Below are positions 53,482-60,534 of a DNA stretch of 64,000 nucleotides, piece after piece. Origin of the DNA: Burkholderia arboris (GTDB taxonomy: Bacteria; Pseudomonadota; Gammaproteobacteria; Burkholderiales; Burkholderiaceae). The position numbers were made by a program, and so were the translations under genes. The notes below the pieces were generated by a model. That model saw only the letters and a program-made list of their open reading frames with translations. It did not search any database and was not told the origin of the DNA. The DNA lies in NCBI RefSeq assembly GCF_902499125.1, contig NZ_CABVPX010000007.1:1-64000 (forward strand). The letters run 5' to 3'. The stretch's first letter is position 1; the number at the start of each line of letters is the position of its first letter.

Positions 53482-53814
53482 ATGCAACTTCAAACCGGTA
53501 ATTTATTCAGCGTCGAAGGGCAGCGCGGCGGTGACGAGCGAATCGACATACTCGTCACGGGGCAACGCCTGAATGTCGAGCGGATCGTATCGATGGGACA
53601 CGCGAGCCCGGACGGGTTCTGGTATGACGACTCGCGCGCCGAATGGGTCGTGCTGCTGTCGGGGGCGGCCGTACTCGAATTCGAAGCGGATTCGACTCGG
53701 CACGATATGCGCCCCGGAGATTACGTGCTGATCGAACCGCATTGCCGTCATCGTGTCGCATGGACGCATGACGAAGCGCAAACCGTCTGGCTTGCGATCT
53801 ATTACGAACGCTGA
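53482..53814 (+). CDS. Small cupin protein
   Basis: This 110-residue protein consists of one cupin barrel: WYDDSRAEWVVLLSGAAVLEFEADSTRHDMRPGDYVLIEPHCRHRVAWTHDEAQTVWLAIYYE. The His of the second motif (PHCRHRVAW) and the acidic residue of the first are present. Such small cupins often bind a metal or regulate a neighbouring enzyme. No partner is clear. Confidence 0.82.
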   Translation: MQLQTGNLFSVEGQRGGDERIDILVTGQRLNVERIVSMGHASPDGFWYDDSRAEWVVLLSGAAVLEFEADSTRHDMRPGDYVLIEPHCRHRVAWTHDEAQTVWLAIYYER

Positions 53815-53977
53815 GGAAAGTATTGGCGTGTCGCCCGATCTGTCGATTGGCCAGTACGTCACACGCCGAGCGAGGCAAAGTCTCATCGATCCGGAGCGGT
53901 CTTTTAAACCCGCCGGCATCGATGCTCAATGGAAGCCCAAACTACCGGACCGCGCGTTGAATCGCGCGCCGGGAATC

Positions 53978-54277
53978 TTATTCCTGGATCAGGAATCGAT
54001 TGCGATTCTTTGCGTCCTTGATCCATGCGGGCGCGCGACCGCGGCCGGACCAGGTTGCACCGGTCTTCGGATCGCGATATTTCGCCTGCACGGGGGCTGC
54101 CGCTTGTTTGGCCGGCCGACCGCGGCGTGAACCGAAAATGTCTTTTTCGGTAATGCCGAATTCCGCGACTTTGGTGCGGATGTCGTCGACGATCGCCTGG
54201 AATTCCGCGACGCGCGCTGCTTCGGCTTTCTCCGCCAAAGCGTCCATCTGGGCTTTCAGTTCCTTGTAAGTTGCCAT
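53978..54277 (-). CDS. H-NS-family nucleoid protein
   Basis: This 99-residue protein has the H-NS layout: N-terminal coiled-coil MATYKELKAQMDALAEKAEAARVAEFQAIVDDIRTKVAEFGITEKDIF and the C-terminal DNA-binding AKYRDPKTGATWSGRGRAPAWI, the canonical beta-proteobacterial AT-hook-like motif. It silences AT-rich, transferred DNA. The window contains several AT-rich promoters and one AT-rich gene that it could target. Confidence 0.95.
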   Translation of the reverse strand: MATYKELKAQMDALAEKAEAARVAEFQAIVDDIRTKVAEFGITEKDIFGSRRGRPAKQAAAPVQAKYRDPKTGATWSGRGRAPAWIKDAKNRNRFLIQE

Positions 54278-54504
54278 ATATCGCTCTTCAGGTTGTGTGT
54301 CTATACATGATAGCGGTTTCAGCCGGAAATGATGAAGAAAATCGCTCCGGCTACGAAATTCATCGTCGATATGGCGAACAGGACTGCTTCGAACACCTGA
54401 AGGTGTATCGATTTGATCGTTTCCGTCCGATCTTCTCCTCCGGGACAAGCATCGGAGACTCAATTATTCTTGATCTTTTTTCAGAAGGATCGGGGAATTC
54501 ACTG

Positions 54505-54993
54505 ATGAACAGAGACGACACGCTGAAACAGGTTGCAGCCGAATTCGGATTCGATCCGGACGAAACGATCCGGATCGGCGGAAAGTACACCGCCGTTCTG
54601 GTCGACGGCAGTACGGCGTACATTGCCGGCCAGATTCCGCGAATCGGGGAAGTCGTGCATTTCGTCGGCGTCGTGGGCGAATCCGTTTCGCTGGAAGACG
54701 CCCGCCGTGCGGCCGGCATATCGGCGCTGCGCGCGCTGTCGCTGATCCGCAAGCACTGCGGCACGCTCGATGCGGTCGCGACGGTGCCGCGCATGACCGT
54801 GTACGTGCGAAGCGCGCCCGGCTTCACGCTGCAAAGCGAAGTGGCCGACGGCGCCTCCGACGTGTTGTATGCGGTGCTCGGTGACGCGGGCGTCCATACG
54901 CGCTCGTCGGTCGGCGTGCTGCAATTGCCGAAAGGCGCGTCGGTCGAAGCCGATTTCATTTTCGGGCTGAACCGTCGCACCGCCGCTGGCTGA
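54505..54993 (+). CDS. RidA-family protein, longer variant
   Basis: This 162-residue protein has the YjgF/RidA fold with GSTAYIAGQIPRIGEVVHFVGVVGESVSLEDARRAAGISALRALSLIRKHCGTLDAVATVPRMTVYVRSAPGFTLQSEVADGASDVLYAVLGDAGVHTRSSVGVLQLPKGASVEADFIF. The Arg near the end (TRSSVGV) is kept. The ATG at 54505 follows the divergent H-NS gene by about 230 bp. Substrate unknown. Confidence 0.88.
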   Translation: MNRDDTLKQVAAEFGFDPDETIRIGGKYTAVLVDGSTAYIAGQIPRIGEVVHFVGVVGESVSLEDARRAAGISALRALSLIRKHCGTLDAVATVPRMTVYVRSAPGFTLQSEVADGASDVLYAVLGDAGVHTRSSVGVLQLPKGASVEADFIFGLNRRTAAG

Positions 54994-55034
54994 TTCGGCA
55001 TCGGCGCGGCGACGCTTCGGGCGGATCGCGTCGA

Positions 55035-56024
55035 TCAGCGTACCGGTCGCGAGCGCGCGGCTTCGGGTGTCATCCCGGTCCATTCGTTGAACGCGCGGAA
55101 GAACGAGTTCGGATCCTGATAGCCGAGCAGGAACGCGATCTGGCTGCAGGGCAGGTCCGAGCGATCGAGGTAATGCCATGCGAGCTTCTCGCGGACTTCC
55201 GCCAGGAGCGTCTTGAAGTTCGCGCCTTCGTCGCCGAGCCGACGTTGCAGCGTGCGCTTGCTGATGGCCAGCGTGTGCGCCACGCCGTCCACGGTGGCGA
55301 GGCCGCCCGGGATCAGTTCGAGCAGCGCCGCGCGCACGCGTTCGACGGTGCCGGCCTCGGCCGACAACACGTCGAGGCGGCGGCGCAGGTCGGGTTCGAA
55401 GATCTGCCACATCGCGTGGTTTGCCGTCACGAACGGGCGCCGTGCATCCTGCAGCGCGAAGCTCACGGAGGGCGCGTCGCCGTATCGCGGCGTCACGCCG
55501 AAAAACCGCGCATAGCCGGGATGCGGCGCGAGGCCGCGCGGCAGCGTGACGGCGCGGGCCGGCAGGTCGGTCCGGGTTGCGAGCCGCGCCAGCTTCACGA
55601 AGAAGCCGAGTTCGGCCGCGAGCAGCATGCCGGGAGGCGGCACCTCGCGTTCCAGGAAGTCGATCGCGAGCACGAGCAGATCGGCCTCGCGCGTCACGCG
55701 CAAGCGGATCGGGCCGATCAGCGGCTTGAACTGGCTGATGCGCCGGATGGCGATTTCCAGGTTCGGGCTGCACAACGCGGCGAACAGCGGCGGATCGAAG
55801 GTCTCGACCGAGACCCGATCGAGGATGCGCAGCGCGACGGCCGGCGTGTCGGCCATCTCCTCCATCGCGAGCCACATGCGGAAGAACTCGCGGGTCGTCA
55901 GCCCGCCTTCCGGCCGCGTGAACAGATCGGCGGGCAACTGCGCGCGCCGCAGCAGTTCGTCGACGCGCAGGCCGAGGTCGACCATCACGACCTGCCAGCC
56001 CGGCGATACCGCGAAGCGGTTCAT
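55035..56024 (-). CDS. AraC-family transcriptional regulator
   Basis: This 329-residue regulator has an N-terminal Arabinose_bd-like ligand domain and a C-terminal AraC HTH (VDGVAHTLAISKRTLQRRLGDEGANFKTLLAEVREKLAWHYLDRSDLPCSQIAFLLGYQDPNSFFRAFNEWTGMTPEAARS). Its ATG overlaps the stop of the upstream SDR gene by 4 bp, so it is translated from the SDR transcript rather than from its own promoter. Confidence 0.92.
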   Translation of the reverse strand: MNRFAVSPGWQVVMVDLGLRVDELLRRAQLPADLFTRPEGGLTTREFFRMWLAMEEMADTPAVALRILDRVSVETFDPPLFAALCSPNLEIAIRRISQFKPLIGPIRLRVTREADLLVLAIDFLEREVPPPGMLLAAELGFFVKLARLATRTDLPARAVTLPRGLAPHPGYARFFGVTPRYGDAPSVSFALQDARRPFVTANHAMWQIFEPDLRRRLDVLSAEAGTVERVRAALLELIPGGLATVDGVAHTLAISKRTLQRRLGDEGANFKTLLAEVREKLAWHYLDRSDLPCSQIAFLLGYQDPNSFFRAFNEWTGMTPEAARSRPVR

Positions 56025-57079
56025 CGCCGCAGTTGCCCGGTTTCGACGAGTTGCTGGAAGAAGTCGTTCATCGATTCGGCGAGCGGGCGATAGCGGATCC
56101 CGAGTTCGTTGCGGCTGCGGCTGTTGTCGCCACGCCAGGGCAGCCCGACGTTGAGCGCGATCATGCGGCGCGTCACGCTCTTGTTCGCGAGCGGGCCGAC
56201 CAGCCACACCAGCCATTTCGGCAGGATGCGCCGCGGAATCGGATAGTCGGCGCCATACCGTTCGAGCAGCGTGGCCGCCATCGCCGGCAGGCTCGTATCG
56301 TGCCCCGACACGATGTAGCGGCCGTTCGCGTCGGGCAGGAACGCGGCGCGCAGGTGAGCGTCGGCCACGTCGCGGACATCGACCGCGCCCATGCCGAGAT
56401 CGGGCACGCCCGTTTTCATCGTGCCGTTGCCCATCTGCCGCACGATCTCGAAGCTTTCCGACGTCGCGTACGGATTGATGCCGGGCCCGATCACGAGCGA
56501 CGGATTGACGGTCACGAGATTCCAGCGCTGCTGTCCGCCGGCGAATGTCCACGCCTCGCGCTCGGCAACGGTTTTCGAATACGAATAGGGCTGGTGGGTC
56601 AGCGACGAGCTGGTATTCCAGATCGCTTCGGTGAACACACCGTTCGGCGTCGCGGCGAGATCGGCGTTGTCGCCGTAGATCGCCGCGCAGCTGCTGGTCA
56701 GCACGACGCGCCGTACCGACGGCGTGCGGTTGACCGTTTCGAGCACGTTGCGCGTGCCGAGCAGCGCGGGATCGACGAGTTCCTTCTGCGGATCGCGGAC
56801 GGTGACCGTGAACGGCGATGCCGTGTGGAACACGGTCCCGCAACCCGCCATCGCTTCCGCGTACGACCCGGGTTCGAGCAGGTCGGCACGGAAATAGCGG
56901 ATCGTGCCGGGCTTGCCGGCCGCGATGCGCTGGAGATGTTTCAGCTTGTCCGGGCTGTCGGGATCGCGGACGGCCGCATGGACCGTCACGCCGGCCTCGA
57001 GCAGCCGCTGCACGAGCCAGCCCGCAACGTACCCGGTTGCGCCGGTCACCATGACAGGGAGGTCGGTATCGATATTCAT
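56021..57079 (-). CDS. Extended SDR, dihydroflavonol-reductase-like
   Basis: This 352-residue NAD(P)-dependent oxidoreductase begins PVMVTGATGYVAGWLVQRLLEAGVTVHAAVRDP, followed by VVLTSSCAAIYGD and YSYSKTVAEREAWTF (catalytic Tyr and Lys, about 164-178). It is of the dihydroflavonol-4-reductase/cinnamoyl-CoA-reductase-like group that reduces ketones or aldehydes. It is the first gene of a unit with the AraC-family regulator. Confidence 0.9.
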   Translation of the reverse strand: MNIDTDLPVMVTGATGYVAGWLVQRLLEAGVTVHAAVRDPDSPDKLKHLQRIAAGKPGTIRYFRADLLEPGSYAEAMAGCGTVFHTASPFTVTVRDPQKELVDPALLGTRNVLETVNRTPSVRRVVLTSSCAAIYGDNADLAATPNGVFTEAIWNTSSSLTHQPYSYSKTVAEREAWTFAGGQQRWNLVTVNPSLVIGPGINPYATSESFEIVRQMGNGTMKTGVPDLGMGAVDVRDVADAHLRAAFLPDANGRYIVSGHDTSLPAMAATLLERYGADYPIPRRILPKWLVWLVGPLANKSVTRRMIALNVGLPWRGDNSRSRNELGIRYRPLAESMNDFFQQLVETGQLRR

Positions 57080-57522
57080 GAGCGGGATTCCGTGGCGGAG
57101 GGGATGCGCCATGATGACGCCTTTCGCGCGCCACTTCACTCGCAAAGCGTGCCAATCGACATGCAATGGGCGACAGGCGTCGCGATGCCCGACACCCATT
57201 TGTCAGACGTGAAGGCGCGCACTTCCTGTCATGTCCGGTAACCACGGCGCGCCCGATATCGCCCGGCATCCCCACTTTTGGGGATGCCGTCGCCTGACGG
57301 CGCGCCTACGATTGACGGCAGGGCATCGGGGACCGGATCCCACCAGAACAAGCGGACAGGCCTGTCGTTGCGTATCGATCGCTGCGAACGTCCGCGCAGT
57401 CGGCTGACACAACCGTCGCGTACGCTGATGTGCAACGTGTGCGGTGCGTCGCCGGCATCGCGGCACGGTGGCGCGTTGATGACGGAAGGCCTGATGTCGC
57501 ATTTCGGGGAATTTCAATCAAT
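57080..57522. other. 443-bp stretch without a supported gene
   Basis: It contains the promoter of the SDR/AraC unit on the minus strand and a conspicuous perfect hairpin at 57264-57289. Short open frames exist but show no bias or site that supports a gene. Confidence 0.45.
57264..57289. repeat. Perfect 11-bp hairpin with a 4-base loop
   Basis: The arms CGGCATCCCCA (57264-57274) and TGGGGATGCCG (57279-57289) are complementary over all 11 bases with loop CTTT. There is no U-tract on either side, so it is not a standard terminator. It may be part of an RNA leader, an operator, or a fossil stem. Confidence 0.7.
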
Positions 57523-57774
57523 ATGCTGGCACGAGACTATGTGGAACGAGAGCTCTCTCACATTCAGAGAATGGTCGCTCTCCTGGACAGCGAGACGGTC
57601 GCTGACGACGTATCGATGTCGGGCGCGGGGCGCGTCAGACATCCGAGCTACTGGCGCGGGCGTATCGAGGAGCTGCTGTCGGCACCCGATATGCCGCGTC
57701 ACGTGAGAAAGCTCTGCGAAGCGGTGCTCGTGAAGATCGACGCGATGGAGTCGCGATTCGCGACGATGAAGTAA
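57523..57774 (+). CDS. Small hypothetical protein
   Basis: This 83-residue protein (MLARDYVERELSHIQRMVALLDSETVADDVSMSGAGRVRHPSYWRGRIEELLSAPDMPRHVRKLCEAVLVKIDAMESRFATMK) is soluble and mostly helical. The ATG at 57523 has GGGGAA 13 bp upstream. It is convergent with the hisC-type gene. I do not recognise the family; related short proteins occur in Burkholderia. Confidence 0.55.
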   Translation: MLARDYVERELSHIQRMVALLDSETVADDVSMSGAGRVRHPSYWRGRIEELLSAPDMPRHVRKLCEAVLVKIDAMESRFATMK

Positions 57775-57843
57775 GTGCATCGTCGGATGGCGGGGCGAAA
57801 TGCGTTTCATCGCGTCGTCGCGGGTGTCAGTCCGAGCCGTTGC

Positions 57844-58956
57844 TTACTCGAGCGCCATCACGTCAAGCAGGGCCGCGCGAAACGCGGCCATTTCCGCGGC
57901 GGTGCCGATGGACGCGCGCAGGTATGCCGGCGGGCCCGACTCGCGAATCAGCACACCGTGGCTCAGGAGTCCGCGCCAGATCCGGTGGCGATCCGCAAAC
58001 TTGCCGAACATCACGAAGTTGGCGTCGGAATCGGCCACCGCGAGGCCCAGCCCGCGAAGCCAGCCGACCGTGGCGTCGCGCTCGGCCTTGATCGCCTCCA
58101 CTTGCGACAGCATCTCGTCGCGCGCGACCAGCGCCGCGCAAGCCGCGGCCTGCGTAAAGGCCGACAGGTGATAGGGCAGCCGGACCAGCTTCAGCGCGTC
58201 CACGATTGCCGGCGCGCACGCGCAATAGCCGACGCGGCCGCCGGCGAACTTGAACGCCTTGCTCAACGTGCGGGAGACGATCAGCCGCGGGTAGTCGGGC
58301 AGCAGCGCGACCGCGCTGCGTACGCCGCGACGCCGGAACTCCGCATAGGCTTCGTCGACGACGACCACGCCCGGCGCGACGTCGAGTATCGCGCGAAGGG
58401 TGTCGAGTGGCAGCGCGGTCCCGGTCGGATTGTTCGGCGACGTCAGCAGGATCACGCTCGGCCGATGCGTGCGGATGCTGTCGAGCGCCTGATCCAGGTC
58501 CAGCGCGAAATCTTCGGTACGCGGCAGCGCATGCAGGTGCGTGAAGGTCGTCCGGCAGTATTCGTCATACATCGGATACGCGGGCGTAAAGGCCAGCGCC
58601 GATCGCCCCGGGCCGCCGAATGCCTGCAGGATCTGCTGGATCACCTCATTCGAGCCGTTGGCCGCCCACACGTTCGACGCGTCGACGCCCACGCCGCTGT
58701 CGTGCGACAGGTAGTCGGCCAGATGCGAGCGCAGCGCGGCAAAGTCGCGATCGGGGTAGCGGTTCGCGTGGCGCGCCGCGTCGGCGACCGCGATCGCGAT
58801 GCGTTCGACGAGTGCCGGCGACGGCGGATAGGGGTTCTCGTTGACGTTCAGGCAGACCGGCACATCGAGCTGCGGCGCCCCGTACGCGTGCTGCATCCGG
58901 AGATCCTCCCGCAGCGGCAGATCCGACAGGGAGACTTCTTTCCAGGGGTGTTGCAT
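57844..58956 (-). CDS. hisC: Histidinol-phosphate aminotransferase-type class I/II aminotransferase
   Basis: This 370-residue PLP enzyme has the HisC layout: CLNVNENPYPPSPALVERIA near the N-terminus, ANGSNEVIQQILQAFGGPGRSALAFTPAYPMY, LTSPNNPTGTALP, VVVDEAYAEF and the Schiff-base Lys in LIVSRTLSKAFKFAGGRVGYC (about residue 233). Such enzymes transfer an amino group between glutamate and histidinol phosphate, although some family members act on other substrates. The leader has four consecutive His codons and a terminator, which strongly supports a role in histidine synthesis. It lies away from any other his gene in the window. Confidence 0.9.
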   Translation of the reverse strand: MQHPWKEVSLSDLPLREDLRMQHAYGAPQLDVPVCLNVNENPYPPSPALVERIAIAVADAARHANRYPDRDFAALRSHLADYLSHDSGVGVDASNVWAANGSNEVIQQILQAFGGPGRSALAFTPAYPMYDEYCRTTFTHLHALPRTEDFALDLDQALDSIRTHRPSVILLTSPNNPTGTALPLDTLRAILDVAPGVVVVDEAYAEFRRRGVRSAVALLPDYPRLIVSRTLSKAFKFAGGRVGYCACAPAIVDALKLVRLPYHLSAFTQAAACAALVARDEMLSQVEAIKAERDATVGWLRGLGLAVADSDANFVMFGKFADRHRIWRGLLSHGVLIRESGPPAYLRASIGTAAEMAAFRAALLDVMALE

Positions 58957-59008
58957 TGAAAACGCTCCATACGTTATCGGTTGATCGGCACAGCAGGTTT
59001 TGACGGCG

Positions 59009-59039
59009 CAAAAAACAAAAAAGGCGCCGGAGGCGCCTT
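59009..59039 (-). terminator. Attenuator terminator of the hisC leader
   Basis: On the minus strand, AAGGCGCC (pairing 59032-59039 with 59021-59028) forms a perfect 8-bp stem with a 3-base loop, followed by TTTTTTGTTTTTT (59010-59022). It lies 52 bp in front of the hisC start codon and after the leader peptide, so it would stop transcription before the gene. Confidence 0.9.
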
Positions 59040-59077
59040 GGTTGTCGTCCTGATCGGGAACGTGCCCGATGCAATGT

Positions 59078-59170
59078 CTAGATGCGAAACGAACCACGGC
59101 GCAATGGAGGGCGGCCGTGATGATGGTGCTGCGAGGTCGTGATGTTCCGGATCGTCATGCGCTGCATCAT
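59078..59170 (-). CDS. His-rich leader peptide of the hisC attenuator
   Basis: On the minus strand the 30-codon frame MMQRMTIRNITTSQHHHHGRPPLRRGSFRI ends at TAG (59078-59080). It has four consecutive His codons (CAC CAT CAT CAC at 59117-59128). A 6-bp perfect hairpin (59053-59058 with 59065-59070) lies between the stop and the terminator. Two or three start codons are possible (59170, 59167, 59158). It fits the classic his leader in which ribosome stalling at His codons controls the terminator. No SD is obvious. Confidence 0.7.
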   Translation of the reverse strand: MMQRMTIRNITTSQHHHHGRPPLRRGSFRI

Positions 59171-59372
59171 GGCATACCCCGGCGGCGATGAAAAGCCGGC
59201 TCTCGTCCGCACCAACAGCGCCGGTGTATCGAAAGCGGCCATTACGTCTGACAAAAGACGGTAACAAACGTGGTATTTCGTTCAAACCTGCATCGGCCAT
59301 TTGAACAACGAGACCGATTGAGTAAGATGCCCGAACGACGTTCGACAAAAACGCACGGCGCGGGGTGGCCAG

Positions 59373-60464
59373 ATGCATATGAACGGGTTGATTCCATCGG
59401 CATGGATCGATGACATCTACGCTGCGGCACTGGGCGATCAACGATGGGAAACGGTGCTGGACGGGTTGCGTTCGTCGGTCGGCGTGCGCATGGCCACGCT
59501 GCTGTCGTTCGACGAGGCGGCGAGGGTGCCGGCGATCGAGCAGGCAGCCGGCGACGATGCGTCGTGGGTCGCCGCGTGTCACCACAGCTACAACACCGAG
59601 TTCTACCTGTACGACCCGGTCGTGCCGATTGCCGGCGACTGGCCGGTGGGGCGCTGGTTCGAGGACGTCAAGCACCTGCCCGCGCAGCAGCGCGCGCGCA
59701 GCGTGTTCTATCGGGAATTCCTGCATCCCTTCGGGCTCGGCAGCATCTCGGGCCTGTACATTCATCGCGGCGAGGGCGCCAGCGCGTTCCTCAGCGTCCA
59801 GAGCGGCCCCGAATCGGAAGGGCTTTCCGACGATCAGCGCCGCACCATCGAGATCATGGGCGCGCACATCCGCCGTGCGCTGCAGATCCAGGCGCGCATC
59901 GGCGAACTCGAGGCGCGTGTGGCCGCCGCGGAATCGGCGCTCGATGCGATTCCGGTGCCGGTGTTCCTGCTCGGCGCGCAGCGCGAACTGCGCTACACGA
60001 ACCGGGCGGCCGCTCAGCTGATCGCCGCCGAACCGGCGCTGCGGGTCGTGAACGGGCGTTTTGCGCCGGAAGGCTGCATCGACGACGCGCAATGGCGGCA
60101 CGCGTTCGCGCGCGGCGGGCTATTGCTGCGGCGGGCGACGGGCGAACCGTTGCCGCTTGCGCTGATCCCCGTTCCCGAACAGTCGCGCCTCGCGCGCGAA
60201 CGGCCCGGTGTGGCTGCGCTGATGACGGCCGCCGACCTGCGTTCGCCGGCGGCGCGCGCGCAGCGCTTGCGCGTGTTCTACGGGCTGTCGTCGGCGGAAG
60301 CCGATCTCGCCGTGCTGCTCTGCTGCGACGGGCGGTCGCCGCAGGAATGCGCGGCGTTGCGCGGCGTGTCGATCGGCACCGTCCGCGCGCAGATCAAGTC
60401 GATCTATGCGAAGACGGACGTGGCGCGCGCGGCGCAACTGACGTCGCTGGTCATGCAGACCTGA
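59373..60464 (+). CDS. LuxR-family transcriptional regulator (PAS-like N-terminus)
   Basis: This 363-residue regulator has a C-terminal LuxR HTH (YGLSSAEADLAVLLCCDGRSPQECAALRGVSIGTVRAQIKSIYAKTDVARAAQLTSLVM, about residues 305-362). The N-terminal part (WIDDIYAAALGDQRWETVLDGLRSSVGVRMATLLSFDE, FYREFLHPFGLGSISGLYI) has the look of a GAF/PAS sensory domain without the AHL site. It is divergent from the hisC leader. No clear target other than itself. Confidence 0.85.
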   Translation: MHMNGLIPSAWIDDIYAAALGDQRWETVLDGLRSSVGVRMATLLSFDEAARVPAIEQAAGDDASWVAACHHSYNTEFYLYDPVVPIAGDWPVGRWFEDVKHLPAQQRARSVFYREFLHPFGLGSISGLYIHRGEGASAFLSVQSGPESEGLSDDQRRTIEIMGAHIRRALQIQARIGELEARVAAAESALDAIPVPVFLLGAQRELRYTNRAAAQLIAAEPALRVVNGRFAPEGCIDDAQWRHAFARGGLLLRRATGEPLPLALIPVPEQSRLARERPGVAALMTAADLRSPAARAQRLRVFYGLSSAEADLAVLLCCDGRSPQECAALRGVSIGTVRAQIKSIYAKTDVARAAQLTSLVMQT

Positions 60465-60534
60465 GCGTGCCGCACGCGCGGGCGCGGCGGGTTCCCCGCG
60501 CCGGCGCGGGAAACCCGATCGCGCCGGCCGGGTG

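Noticed and set aside
57264..57289. A Rho-independent terminator
   Set aside because: Perfect stem, but no U-tract on either strand, and the neighbouring genes do not end there.
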